Of a DNA stretch of 64,000 nt, positions 32,907 to 48,917 are shown piece after piece; within the stretch, counting starts at the first letter, position 1; the number at the start of each line of letters is the position of its first letter. The notes under the pieces were generated by a model that saw only the letters and a program-made list of their open reading frames with translations, had not been told where the DNA came from and ran no database searches. Source of the stretch: Hydractinia symbiolongicarpus (Eukaryota > Cnidaria > Hydrozoa > Anthoathecata > Hydractiniidae). Location of the stretch: contig NC_079887.1 in NCBI RefSeq assembly GCF_029227915.1, forward strand, positions 11,594,001-11,658,000, given 5' to 3'. Both the position numbers and the translations under genes were made by a program.

Positions 32907-33392
32907 GGGAAATAACTCGGATAGCAAAATTACATTGCGAATTTTCTTTTTTTCTTTTTTACAAATGCAGAAGAAAAGATTGTGGATTGCTACTCCTGGC
33001 TAGAATTGCGGAAGAAAACATTTTGACCAAATTCGCAATCTGTTCTTGAGCAATAATTGATTTCAGTACCATCAACTTTGTATATTCAATAGGATAACAG
33101 AAGAAGATGGGGAATACTGGGCAAAGAGGATAGTGAACAGGCGGAAGAGGACGTTTTTGTGTTGTTATACAACCGGAAATCACATTAGAAATATTTTTTG
33201 TTAAACTTTCAAGCTTTATATGACCACTTACTGCTTTGTTGAATGCAGAGAGGTTAATGTTTTTCTTGAGAAGGTTATGGTAGTTTTCCTTGCATAGTGA
33301 TAATTTTTTCATCATGTGATGCTAAAAATTTTTTTTATCTTCGCTTAGTTTTTGTTTACATTTAGAGTTACCATATTTGTTTTAGTACGCGA

Positions 33393-33767
33393 CAGAGGTC
33401 AATATTCGAAGGTATTGCCCGAAATAAACAGTTATTATATGGATTATTATCCGAGTACTGCATTTTACGACATAAAAATATAACATTATAAGCAGAATGT
33501 AGAAACCATGTCTTTATAGACAATATTCCCATATGGAACGTACATTCGAACAATAAATATACTTTTTCAAATCGAATATCGTATAAACATGACATTTATT
33601 GTAGCTACAAAATAGAATTCTTTAATAGATAAAAGTAAGTTTCACTTATGTTTCGCGGTTTGCTTACTTTTTTCGTGTTTACTTACATTTAATGCTACCA
33701 TATTTAAACTTTAAACACGGTTGCTATGGTGGCGGGCAATACCGTGGAATATTATCCGCTATGACGT
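33393..33767. mobile_element. Possible small foldback element
   Basis: GGTATTGCCCG near 33410-33420 is inverted as CGGGCAATACC at about 33735-33745, each next to a related AATATT-containing word. The arms are short and boundaries are unclear. Words AACCAATCA(C/G)ATTGCG just to the right (33776 and 33877) recur. Confidence 0.3.
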
Positions 33768-33909
33768 AAGTTCTAACCAATCACATTGCGCGATCTTCGA
33801 AAATATCGATGGCGCCTTTTTACCTAGGTAATAATTGGGAATAATACCAGGGTTGCGCAATAATCGAACGCCTCGTAACCAATCAGATTGCGTTTTGCCT
33901 GATGAATTG

Positions 33910-34640
33910 TTTTTGTATTTTATTTGTATCCCTTACTTCTCTTTTAACACAGTTATATTGTAATTTTGTCTCTGCAAACACACGGGAGAAACAAAAAAGT
34001 CGTAAAAAATTTTTTACCCTCTGTGGCTTTTTAAATTACCTAGAAATTATATCGCTACCATTTCTGTATTCGCCAAACCAGTTTCGCCAATACTTACAGT
34101 TATAAACTGGAACTATTTTCATCTTCAAAGATGAGAAATTTTGCATCCGTCTAAACTTTGCAAAAAGCTGGGTGTTGATATTTTTTTAAAAGAAATTAGC
34201 CTCAAACATTCGTAAGCGGAAAATTATTTTTGCAGAAAATTTGCTGTTAGGTCAGCATGACCCGAATAAATTTAAGAACGCTAGATGCTACAACGTAGGT
34301 CCGTTAAAAAGAACCATGGGAACGACGTTGTTATCAGAACATATATGCAACAATGTATGTATAAACAGAGACTGCGGCATAATGTTTAGTGGAGGAGGGG
34401 TTGGGCGAGAATAAAAATGTTTGGTCGCCTACAAGTTATTTTATTGTTAAGCCTTACGTTGTTTTTTAAATGTGGTTTATTAAAAAACCGCTAACTCCCT
34501 CCACAAAACGACGCTTAAAAAGCCTTCTCTATGCTTGCAAACAAATGAACAAACAGTCCCAAAACACCTGGTTCGTTGCAACTTTCTATTATACGCCTGA
34601 ATCATGTTTGTAATGACTTAAAGTAATAAAGTACTAACCC
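33910..34640. other. No gene seen
   Basis: AT-rich, no recognised reading frame or repeat boundary. Confidence 0.4.
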
Positions 34641-34649
34641 TTACGAGGT

Positions 34650-34870
34650 TGTTTTATGTTAGCCAGGACACCCAGCATAATTTTTCTTACCACCAAGAAA
34701 TCAAAACATTTAAGGTTGGAAAAATTACGCTGGGTCGCAAACGAATTTCCAGCGGTCAGAATAATGACCGCGCTCTTTGATTGGTTACTTTTATTGTTCT
34801 TTGCTCACGAGATTATTATCAGGAAATCTTTTAGCTTAAACAAATATAATTAATTCTACTAAAGAAGTAA
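34650..34870 (+). repeat. Dispersed repeat, copy 1
   Basis: Shares TAGCCAGGA, ATAATTTTT-CTTACCAC, GACCG, TTTGATTGGTTACTT, TTGTTCTTTGCTCA and GGAAATC in the same order with 35465-35690. No coding sequence recognised. Confidence 0.6.
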
Positions 34871-34984
34871 AGGTGTGACGAGCTTTCATATGAGAGACGC
34901 TGAATTTTGACATAGTTAATGGAAAAACATTGACTTTGATAAGAAAGTTTAGTTAGCCAAGCTTTGTCATGGCGCTAAAATAAA

Positions 34985-35132
34985 TCTATATTATAATACC
35001 CGTCTACGTCTGTTCGTCTCTCACGCAAAATTGTACCAAAAGTAGCGAGACGCATGACGCTATGCACGCATGACGCTATGCGGTTTAAAAAGTACGGGCA
35101 AACCCGTGCATTTTCCACGGACCACAGACTAG
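34985..35132 (+). mobile_element. 148-bp mini-Helitron, both ends present
   Basis: Begins TCTATATTATAATACCC (34985) right after A and ends CTAG (35129-35132) right before T, the Helitron rule of A/T insertion with 5' TC and 3' CTRR. A hairpin CCCGTG-CATTTT-CCACGG stands eight bases before CTAG. It contains two copies of a CATGACGCTATGC word (about 35053-35082) and the TCACGCAAAAT block shared with the copy at 9.2 kb. No coding capacity. Confidence 0.8.
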
Positions 35133-35464
35133 TATTCCTAATAAAAGTTTTAGTAGCGTTTGCCCACTTCCAGGTACCATCCTGAAAGGGATACATTAAA
35201 TATTTGAAACGAGATAATTTTATTTTGATGTTGCTAATAGCAACACGTAATATTCGCCGTACACGATTGTAGGGCATCGATTTGCTCATGCAACATACTG
35301 AAAGTGATAACTTTGCAAAAAATTCGTGCCCTCGTAACCTGTGATGCGTATGGTACAAAGATGTTTGTAAACTATTTTTAGTTTGCGACATTTTTCCATG
35401 CACAAACTGAACCTTTTCTGAATGAAACTTACTCAGATTGAGACAACCGAAGACGACGGCAGGT

Positions 35465-35690
35465 TAAAAGATGGGTGTAGCCAGGAAACATGGCGTAATT
35501 TTTTTTACCACTGGGAAATTGAAATAATGTGGGGAAATATTGACCGTGCTTTTTGATTGGTTACTTCTCTTGTTCTTTGCTCAGGTGATTATTGTCGGGA
35601 AATCATTTTTTGAGCTAGAATGGTCTCACTCACCCGAATAAATATGAATAATTCTTTCTATTATTTAGGAGGGTAAGATATGACTACTCT
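35465..35690 (+). repeat. Dispersed repeat, copy 2
   Basis: Second copy of the repeat at 34650, with several insertions and deletions. The mini-Helitron lies between the two. Confidence 0.6.
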
Positions 35691-35699
35691 AATTTGATG

Positions 35700-37290
35700 C
35701 TTGTATTGGATATTCAGAAAAAGCCTATTTATAAATCCAATGAAAAAATTGCTGATATTACTTTCGTGGCGTACAGGAAAGTCAGAACGCAGGTAAAGCG
35801 TCATCAAAATCGAATAAAAATTTTGGGGAAAAAATGAATTAAAGGATAAGCAAATGCATAAACTTTTCGAATCTGAAAATCCGAGGTTTTGTTGTTAGGT
35901 GGCATCATACAAAATTTTTTGACTGTCCTAGAGCTAACTAAAAATCTTGAGAATTCACCAAATTTCAACTGCTAAAATTGCATACTTCAGAAGTTAATAC
36001 AACTAGAATACAGGCCTTTTTACTTTTTCTGACAATCCAGCACAACAACAACAAGAAATATACTGGGGACGAGATTGTCCAAGTGGTGCAATGACAACAT
36101 TCACTACATCTGTATTAAACGCTGTACGCACCAAGATGATCTCAAGTTATTGTTTAACCAATTTTAAATTTCGCGCTATGAGAAAACTGGTGTGGAGCAG
36201 GTGTAATGAGATAATGATCATGGGTAAACGAAGGTCTCAAACAGAATTTACTCACGTGCAAATGCTTTTGAACAGCAGATAAGTTTCAAAAATGTGTACA
36301 TATGAGTTCTATTTAGGATGATTATGCTCTGTATACACTAAAAACAAAATTTTGAAAATTATAAAGGGGATAGGGGTGGGGCACTGTTGCAAACGGGTTA
36401 ATAGCCGTGTAACTGGTGCTTTGAAACGTAAAATGTATGCTAATACAAATGTTTTCCATTGCAGCAAGGTTGCTGATACACCTAATGCAGCAATGATATA
36501 AAAATAATTCCTTTAATTGATTAAAAAGTATTGGATACTTTCTCGTAAATTCAGAAGGCAACTTTTTGCATTTCGTAGAGATTTACCGAATAAAATAACA
36601 GTAGCCGTTTATTTGAATTCATTTTATATTTTTACTACCATAATTATTTACAAATAGATAAACAAAATTCTATCAATTAAAAATTCCTGTCGCTGAAAGA
36701 CCAGTTGGAGATAAAGATTGAAATACGTTTGCGACATTTTGTCAACACAAATAAATTAAAATCCACGTAAATAAATAGAAGGATATAAATACAACAAATA
36801 AACAAACAAACTGGTTGAAACAAAACAATTATAAATAAATTACGAAATATTATGTACAAGAAATATATTGATTAAGCTAGTAGTCACGTGATAATTAAAT
36901 CTAGTTTTAGCTCTGTAGCTAATAAGACGGTAATGGGTCGACGAAATGTTGGGTTTGTGGAGGGGAAAATCTGAATTTTTCAGAGATAAGTTAGAAAGGT
37001 TCACAAACACCATTCAAACATCAACATAGGCAATCTAAAGTTCTTAATTTAAAAAACTTTTCTAAGACAGCCCCGACCATGACAGATAGATAGATATTAT
37101 ATCAGCCCCTACACTTTGAAAACCATTTCGTCGGCTTTGGCTAACATTTTTTTAGTTCTGTTCGAATTAAATGTATTTATAATAAACAAAAAATTTGAAG
37201 AACCGAATGTCTTGTGGTAAGTAATATATAATAAATAATTGAATATCCTGACACTGTATAAAATCTGATAAATTTCTAGAAAAGAGTAAG
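35700..37290. other. No gene seen; 3' flank of NK1
   Basis: AT-rich sequence with no recognised reading frame; may contain the 3' untranslated region of the homeobox gene at its right end. Confidence 0.4.
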
Positions 37291-37297
37291 TTCTTTT

Positions 37298-39946
<2,649 letters not shown>

Positions 39947-39949
39947 CCT

Positions 39950-42900
39950 TGCAAGTGTCTAAAAAGGATACCAACGTTTTATTTCTCCAAGAAAATGCTC
40001 GACTAGACCAATGCAGCTACTGATTTGCTAGAAAAGGCAATGTCTGACCGTCTCTACACACGAACACAACTGAACAACTTAAGGTAGATCATTACTCCAA
40101 TATAGAAGAAATACACTATTAACGCAATTAGCGCTGCAATTTTTAACATACAATGGATAGATAATACGTCTTTAAGAACTGCTATTTACAACAATAACAC
40201 ACGCAGATCATTTGTAGACAGTATAGCAAGAAGGATAATTAACTAATCGAGAAATATTTTTTTAACAAAGGAAATTGTAAAAGAGAGTTACTTGGGTCAT
40301 TAGCTAAATAATTATTGTTGTCTTTTGATAGCGTAATACACAAGTTGATAGGTAACAAAGGGGACAATTTTTACGTAGGATATAGATAAGAAATAGGGAA
40401 GCGAGGAAAAGACTTTAGGGAGTGGTAATAATAATTAAGTAAATAATTAAGTAAAAGTAATTAAATCTGTTTTAAAAATATTATACTGTCAAGTAAAAAC
40501 AAAATGAATAAAAATAAACAAAATTATAAATACCGCATCGCGAATTTGTGATTTTAGTTTTGTATATTTTTTCAAACGGTACCGTTCGCTGTGTTAAGCT
40601 CATTATTAATTAAATACACACGTGATTTTAATACACAAAAAGAGCATCCTGAAATTGAGCTAAGGAAACAGAATCTAATCATACAGCGTTGTTATTGTGC
40701 AAGCTGCACATTCGTTATATCTTATGTTGTTGAATATGCGTAAAAAAATAAAACTGACTGGTCATCAAATGCGACAAAACATATTTTCTTATAGCAATTT
40801 ATTTTTACGTTGTAAATGTTTTGGCAGGTCTAGTACACAACACCAGTTTTCTATAAAACCCGTAAACACATGAATGGTATCAATAAGCGCTATCCAAATA
40901 TGCACACTGTCATTCTCTGCTTTGTGACAATAACTACATGCTATATACCCGTTAAGTTTACAAACCGTAACAAGATTCCAACTTTACTAATGAAATTATG
41001 CATAATTTTGGTTACAGTAATTCTACTTTCTGTTACACAAATATATATGCTGAAAAGCTTTTGTCTCTCATTAACATGATAAAACAGTAGAAATAAAAAT
41101 ACCGGGGACTGTGACGCGAGGGAAAGGCTATTAGCCGTTTTTGACCCCCTCGTTATCAGCCCTTTATGTCACATGGTATACAACTCCGGTATTGATTTAT
41201 TTAATGGACGGCAGTTAAAAAATATTCTCACTAGATAGCACTCGTTTGACATATTAGTTACCAACCAAGTGAAAATATCTACAAGAATTTGCCGCCGCTA
41301 CCGACAACTACCTTCTTTGTCTCACGAACGAGTATGTTTGTGAGAGTTTCAATATTACCATTGTAAAAAACAATCTACAACAGTGCGAGTAGCGGATACA
41401 TGCATTATCAGGATAGGGAATATCCTTATTCCCAGGGTCTGTTGACCAGAGGGCCAGTCATGCGACAGATGATGACCCTTGCACATACCCACGTGATGAG
41501 ATAAAGAAATTCTATTTTAATAAAGGGTAAAATGCCTTGGAAATGATATGTAAAGTTAAGAAACATTTACAAGATCAAACAGCATTAAAAGTAAGTAAGT
41601 AGATACTCTCCAATGTAGCTATAAGTAAGAAGTGCCAATTTCGGCTGCTACTGATCCTTAAAAGTAAGAATCCACAACGTGAAAAATCAGGTCCCCTATT
41701 CTCTTGTCGTGTCGGTGTTTTAAACAAAGTAGTTTAACTTCCAAATTGATGTTGACAATCTCCAATTACCTCTTCAATTAACAGACACATCAAGATAATA
41801 TATTATTCAATTGGTCGTTTACAAACCGTGGAATATTATATAATAAAAATAAAAATTGATGAAAAAGACAACAATGTAGCTTAGTACGTGCTCTGCAACT
41901 TGGATGTTTTGAAGACATGTACGTGCATGGCGGAAGCGACACCACACTGGAACTAAATACGTTTGTGTTTACTTTAGATCTCTTTACTAACATTGAGATT
42001 TCTTAACGTTTAGAGGAATGGAAAAACAAACATAGCTAAGAATGTTTATTTTATTTCCAGGAAACGTTTATTTATTTTTAAACAATGTCACATTCAAATG
42101 AATCTTTAATTTATGTTCATTAGCTAGACTTCTCATCACGCAAACTCTGCAACACGGGTCGTTCGAAATACATTTAAATACAAAGTTCTGTTTTATCAAG
42201 GTGTTCTTAGCTACAGTTGCTACCGTTTAAAATTCTACCTTCAAATCATAGCTTTCATATATAAGCTGTAGCATATATATGCAATTTTATAAGTTTCTTA
42301 TGGTTGACTTATACTCGGGTAAAAGCCTTATACACAGGTGGTTTTCACATGGAAAAACAAACGTCTATCCATCGTGTTTTATTAGCCATGTAGTATTCTT
42401 CAGTATACTCCAGAAAACATTATCAGCTCTATATTTTCCATATTTTGAACATCCATATTTTCAACAAATCTCAGCAAAGTTTTAGATACCATTCAATGTT
42501 TTATTTTCTGCTATAATGGGCTTAGCTATACAAGGGAGAACTTATAGCTACATGGAAAGTGTTAGGAAAAAAAATAATTTGCTGATGCAAGGGAGGCCTT
42601 ACATTTGGACGAGCTTATAATCGGAGGCTAACAGTATGCTTAAATCTCCGGATATTAAAGACGGTAGCGTTTTTAGAAGTTTAATCAGTTTGAAAGTTCT
42701 GCAAACACTCAAAAAATTAACTTGAGTCGTCAAAGTTAGCGCTACTAAGATCCACCGATTCTACGTTTCTTACTTGTTATACCACATAAACATTATGACA
42801 TCTTCTTGAAACTTACTCCAGGAATCCTCATATTAAGGAAGGCCTGTATAAATATTTTAGTCCTTTCTCTCTCATATTTCAGACAGAAAAAAATTCGACC

Positions 42901-44890
42901 CTTACCAATTAATGTCATACCGAGGAATGGATTATTTGAATTATTTACAAAATTAGACATTTAAATCGATAATAGGTGCTTCATTTTGCAGCTTAGCTTG
43001 GTTTTTAACTTGATGTCTTATTTTATAATACGTAAAAATGTTGCGCAGAAAAAATACTTTACTAAAATAGTTTCTTGAAATGCTATCAATGGCTATTTAC
43101 ATTTGTAACTCTAGGACTACGTATAGAATAAACCTTCGCACTATCTTTGACCAATGTCGCTACGGAAATATCTAAACGGTTTATTTGCTTGTGGAAATTA
43201 CGTGACCAACGTATAATAATTTCCTCGTCTCATTATCTGTGGTGTCTTAAAAACATATCATAAGTGACTCATATAGGAGCCACTGGTTGCGGTAGGAAGG
43301 TCTATTTGCGCTGTCGTTTAAAGTAGTTTTGACACTGTGCACTGTTTTACATAAGAGTAAGTTCCTTTTAAAACTATGCATAACTCCTTAAAAAAAGGTC
43401 TCAAAATACTGTGCACAGTTAGTGGTCTCTCACAACACCAAGCACAAGGAACACATATTTTCTTTAGAACACATTTAATAACTATCTATTATTAGTATTG
43501 ACAACAACCTGCACTATTTGATATGATATGAAATTACGTTGGCGTGACTAAGTTGACATAATATTGACATTTTGCTGTATTGTCAACACGTGTGACAATG
43601 ATACGTGACTTAACGTGAGTTGAAATGTAGTTCCAAAATTAAATGAAAAGTTAAACTTCAAATAAATACTAATCAGGGCTCGATTAAAAAACTCTCGGGA
43701 AATAAGTTTTCTGATGGGCGTTAGGTGTTGATTATATTTGTTCAAGGTCCTCTCAAAATAACGTCTGAAGTTACCATACTAAACCATACGACTATCAATA
43801 ATATTTTCTATATTATTCTCATTTTTATTTATATTGTACTCCTTACCCCTCATCTCCCCTCTTACAATTACTGTTGAAAACACCACCTGATCTTGAAAGC
43901 GCCCAATTAATTTTTCTTCTAAAAAAATGTTTTTACGTAAGCCTTATTGTCTTTTCCCGTCATGATAATTTGGTAATATTTTTTAACCTTTTAGAACAGG
44001 GGGGCAAAAAATGCATATATTTTTAACTACAGGGATATATATTTTATGCAGAAAAAACTCTAAGGATGAAAAGATGTTTGCTGTTTTGTCGACGTGTTGC
44101 TATTCTTAATTGGATTTTGTGTTTGTTGTGTTTGTTTGCTTTTTTATTTATCTTAAATAATGTTTACAAAAAACTATTGACGAAGGCGCAAAGTGATTGA
44201 CAATTTATATATCATTGTTTGAGTCTAGCCGCTTTTTTTTACCGCTTCTGCACAAACAATGTTGATAATGACAGACTTAATAGCTGCTAAATGTTAAATA
44301 ACTGATTCTTCTTTTCATGGAGATGATGCAATTTAACATCAGAGCTTCATAATTGCAACCTTAAAAGTTCTAACGATTATATGCAATTAGCATAGCAAGA
44401 ACATTTTAAACTTCGTTCTCACTTATCACTTATTTGAGATTTATGGGCAAGCTACAGAAAGCAAACAAAGATGCAGAGAAAACATTAAATACAGCAACCA
44501 ACCAAATGGATGGATGGCCTAAAAACACGATTGACGCTGATTCAGTAATATTCTCACATCTTCACACAAGATTAAATATATAACCGCTAATGAAAGAAAA
44601 TATTAAAGGTCAAGCCAACAATCATAAAGCAAATTGATGTAATTAGATTGTTAAGGGATTGGTCAGTTTGATAGTCATGTCACCATGCCATAGTAAGATT
44701 ACAAAAATTGCACCGTAGCTGTGTAACTACATTATTTTTCCGTAACTTAGATGGTTGGGATTTATAAAGGTGAAAATAAGAACAACATCGGATAACCCCC
44801 CTCCCTTCTAAATAAAAAATAAACAAATTTCTTTTTCTTTAATTTACAACGCAATTCAAACAGATGTTAAATCAAGTATACAATCATATG
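39950..44890. other. Long gene-free stretch
   Basis: About 5 kb upstream of NK1 without a recognised gene. Small frames (for example 40870-41079, 42279-42485) lack protein features. A short stretch at 41098-41202 has inverted ATACCGG words at its ends and is GC-richer; it could be a small MITE. Confidence 0.4.
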
Positions 44891-44899
44891 GATCATCCA

Positions 44900-45010
44900 T
44901 GTGGATTGCAGTTGTTAGCCCGTGGAAAAATAAGTTTCCTGCGCCGATATTTCGTGCGTCTGAAAATATTTCATGCTTTCGTGCGTTCAGTAGCATAGCA
45001 TATTATTAAG
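44900..45010 (-). mobile_element. Decayed Helitron copy
   Basis: On - it starts TCTTAATAATATGC after CTAG, holds words GCACGAAAGCATGAAATATT like those of the copy at 15.9 kb, and ends TTTTCCACGGGCTAAC at about 44916, where the other half of the terminal hairpin and CTAG are lost. Confidence 0.4.
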
Positions 45011-45054
45011 ACTAGTTTCAGGCATTAGTATGCCTGAAACTAATTCTAATAATA
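44999..45054. repeat. 26-bp-arm hairpin
   Basis: TAGTTTCAGGCAT is followed after the loop TAGT by ATGCCTGAAACTA, and with three mismatches the pairing extends outward to ATATTATTA/TAATAATAT. Both outer ends resemble the Helitron 5' end. Confidence 0.85.
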
Positions 45055-45059
45055 TGATA

Positions 45060-46080
45060 TATACATTTTTAGCACAATTTAACAATTCGATTACTATTTT
45101 AAAAGAGGCAAAATTTGGAACTTCTCACAAAACGTGCGTAACATGTTTAAAACCTTTTAAATTAAAAAAATGTCAAAATGTACATAGCCTACCTAAAAAA
45201 CAGAGCACGTCACGTATGACTAATCCTCCATTTTTTCAGACAATCCCTAATAAACATGTATCTACTAATTTGTAAACACATGTTGACACTGTAAAAACCG
45301 CAGAACAACTGATAACAATCTACTACAACTAGTTGTGTGAATTGAACAACGTAAACTAGCTTATCTCTGCTTGTCTGTTATACTATGGTCACGGGAAAAA
45401 ACTAACGACGCACACTTGTGACGTTATAATTACCTGGAAACGCTCATAGATGCTTTGACGCCCAAAGATCCTTTGACGCCTAGGCATTGCTTTGCTGTGA
45501 ATAATTATTGATTATTACTATAAGTTATAGACTATAATATTATTTCCCTTAATGTTTTTAGAGAATGGCTACTTTAAAATAGTTTATTCCGACATGAAGT
45601 ACACATTGACAAGCAAACATACCGAAATCATAGATATTTTCAAAAAGCAGATTCTAATAAAGTATTAGGCAGAAATTTATTTTCGCAAAAATATTTTTCA
45701 CAGATTAAAGTGCCTACTGTCTGCGATTTTTTTGAGTCATTCAAAAACAACTGATAACCATCTCGCTTATCATCGCGTCTTCATGATGACATAAACGTTC
45801 ATCTAATAGATACAATTTATGGCAATTTAAAACTTTTTAAACTTATATCAACGAGTATGGGGGATCTAAAAGGTCGGAGAATCAGTTAATCTTCCCCCTT
45901 CACCCCTTAGAAAGACATCGTATTACCACAAAACTTGTTTCTTAAGATATTGAAAAAAATAGGTAAAAAAAATTAGGTGACGTCATTCAGTCCAAGATGA
46001 CCTCTTTTAAATTTAAGAAGAGGCTAAAACGATGGATCATAAATTTAAGAATTTGAAATAGTGCTTTGGTAAGAAGGATA
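45060..46080. other. No gene seen
   Basis: AT-rich; the 81-codon + frame at 45030-45275 starts inside the hairpin and has no recognised domain. Confidence 0.4.
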
Positions 46081-46081
46081 C

Positions 46082-46125
46082 TTTGTTTGTTTGTTCGTTT
46101 GTTTGTTTGTTTGTTTGTTTATTTG
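46082..46125. repeat. (GTTT)n microsatellite
   Basis: About ten GTTT units with one C interruption. A related (AAACAAAT)n run lies near 48745-48776. Confidence 0.85.
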
Positions 46126-46706
46126 TTCACACGCATAGGGAAGAAATCTAACTCGTTAATTATTAACCAATTAAGCAGCATAAACACAGGAAATCATGCT
46201 TGCATTACCACACCGACACGTTAAACTTATCACAGATCATTAACTTGTGTGAAAAAACGAAGCAGAGTCTGCCTGTACTTTGTAACGAAGAAGCCGAAAA
46301 TCGGTGGCACCGTTGTTTACACGCCTCAAGGATAGAATCAATTAAATTTCGGCAACATCTTAAGAGATGCGTAGTAAAAATTATAACTGTTCGTTTAAGT
46401 ACCATGGAAGTTGATTATTTGTTAACATCATTAATACATTGCTCCCAACTTTGATTTGACCTCATTTATCGCCATATGTGTTTGTGTATTAATAAACATT
46501 TGATGATTTAAATCACACCGTGTTACTCATCCACCGTCCAATAGAAAGGGCATAGTAACTTCAATTCGTTCCAAATAAAATTTGATAATATAACGTTAAA
46601 TTATAAAACGATTCTCCAGTTGCACCCTTTCCAAATTACTAAGGCCAACGCTGTAAATAGTCGCCATATCAGTATCGTTGCAATCAAATACAGAGATGCG
46701 CGAATA

Positions 46707-46835
46707 GCTAACAAAAACCAAATCAATGTTAGCTGACAAAAACCAAATCAATGTTATCTGACAAAAACCAAATAAATGTTAGCTGGTAAAAACCAAATCA
46801 ATGTTAGCTGACAAAAACCAAATCAATGTTAGCTG
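46707..46835. repeat. 25-bp tandem repeat, five copies
   Basis: Five units of ACAAAAACCAAATCAATGTT plus AGCTG with few substitutions. Confidence 0.9.
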
Positions 46836-47429
46836 ATTGCATTTTAGAAACTAAAAGAATAGTAGAATACCTTTTAAACTTTTTAAACAGATGCGAAATT
46901 GAATCGTGCAATTTTTGCTCTCATGGTCTGTATAAAAGGATCTACCTTTTTTAAGGCTAAATGACTTGAGCTACGTATAAATGCAGAATAAGTTTATGCA
47001 AGACTAGTGCAATATTTAATGTAAGGTTATGTATTTAGTTACCTACCATATCGCATATTTATGATCTTGCAAGAATCTTGCTAAAACTTTATTTTTCTTT
47101 TTATTTGAGTGTCTGAGACATTTTAATGTAGTCTTATTGCTTACGATAACCTACCTCGAGTGACAGTGTCCAACAGCAAAAACATTGCACCATTGATATT
47201 ATAAGTTTTCAGTCGGCGTTAAGTATAAAAGTGGAAAGGTAGCTAGCTACAATCTCGGACTTAATTTATTGGAAAAGGGGGCCGAATTTCATAGTTGGTT
47301 GCACAAAAAGCTATAAACACTATTTCTACAAAAGGCAAAGACATTACGAACTCGTCAAAGTTCACTTGTCAATGATCGCAAACGGACTTAGGGTCTTAGG
47401 TTATTTGGTTAGTTTCAAATTCTTAACCC

Positions 47430-47650
47430 ATACTAATTTTTGCTGACGTCAGCACACCCCGTTTCCCCGAATTTTAGCGCCTTAGCGGGCCTTCGTGTGG
47501 ATTTTTCCGAAATGCGGACATGGCAGAAACTGCTAGTAGCGCATTTTCGGCGCTATTTACCTGGCCTACACATCTCCCAAAGCGAAGCTTTTGCAGCCTG
47601 CCGGCTGCAGAGTTTGGACAAGGCGATTCCATTTGGTTAGTTCGAGAAAC
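47430..47650. other. GC-rich island with a CRE-type palindrome
   Basis: About 220 bp of more than 50 percent GC in AT-rich surroundings, beginning near the perfect palindrome TGCTGACGTCAGCA (contains TGACGTCA). The 66-codon + frame within has no recognised domain. Could be an inserted repeat or a promoter-like region. Confidence 0.35.
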
Positions 47651-47654
47651 AGTC

Positions 47655-48910
47655 AGAAATCGGCCTTTTCCAATAATATTATGTCCAGGATTGTAGGTTA
47701 TGCTTCAACTTGTTACACTTATAATAATTTTTAAAGCTAGCTTGTCTGTTTCAGCTGACTGTATAATGACAGCTTGATTATTCTAAGTGTCCAGAGTTTA
47801 CGCAGTTCGTGAACAAAGCCTAGAGAATTACAGCCAAAAATCCGGTGAAAATCCGCAACAAGTTTCTATGTTTCGTCTGAACATAAAAAGATTCATACAT
47901 AGACAATTTTTTAAGTCTTTTTGAAACAAACTCTTTTTTTTGCGGGAGGTGACCTGAATGCGTTGGAAACATAGCTTTACAGTCTTTTGGAAATTTTGTG
48001 GTTCTCAATGGAAGATAATTTTCCGTATCATTTCTCCTCATCATCCCTCCGTCTCCTAATCGTCATCATCATCAATCATCAATATCGTCATGGTCAATTA
48101 TTAAAAGGCTGTTACAGCACGGACGTTATTGTTTTCAGATAATAAACATTCTTTTTTAGCGGTCACCCGAAACATCTGTTTTCACTAGCTGTAATCCAAG
48201 CATTCTTGCCTGTTAGTATGAAGTCACAAATTACTTTAAGTTCTTAATGAAGCTGCAGCGCAACCGTTTTGTGAGAAACGAGTATAATTAATACAGGAAG
48301 GGATAGATGGAAAAATGAATACAACAATCAGTATTACGAAATACATAAAACAAATATATTAAAAATTTAATAAAAAACGAATAAGAAAAATAAAATTATG
48401 TCCCTTGTTCCTCGAAGTATAAGGTTGTAATGTCACAAGTGAACGTTTCATTCATATTGAAAATAAATTTTCTATACGACAAAAATCGTACAATGGCATT
48501 CTCGATGATTTAGCAAAATAAGGCGACGTTTACGCTTTCTACAGACAGATTACGAAACACACTTTATGCGAAGCATCTTAACAACAAAAAAGGGGAGCCG
48601 TGTTTTTTTCAAGTAAATAATTACTGTTTATGCGATAAATACTTTGCAAAAAAAACGATACGCGTGCGATAAGACGATAGGTTACAGTGACTGGAACATA
48701 ATTAGTTGTTACTTTACCTTCTCTAATCAACTTAAGTAAACTGAACAAACAAATAAACAAACAAATAAACAAATTAACACTATTCCATACAATAATATAT
48801 CTTCTTAGTGTTTGTTTTTTATTACATTTTTTATTTTTATTTAAATTGTTTGATTCCAATGTGCAATATTTAAAATGATAAATCAATCAATAAAACTTTC
48901 ACGGACTGTC
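47655..48910. other. No gene seen; 3' flank of the ABC transporter
   Basis: AT-rich. Probably includes the 3' untranslated region of the transporter at its right end. Confidence 0.4.
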
Positions 48911-48917
48911 AATCATT

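Noticed and set aside
32502-33315. Two minus-strand proteins of 141 and 118 residues
   Set aside because: They run through a foldback hairpin, mirror + frames and show no domain or splice signals.
46707-46835. A CRISPR array
   Set aside because: The units are directly adjacent without spacers, and the DNA is of animal type.
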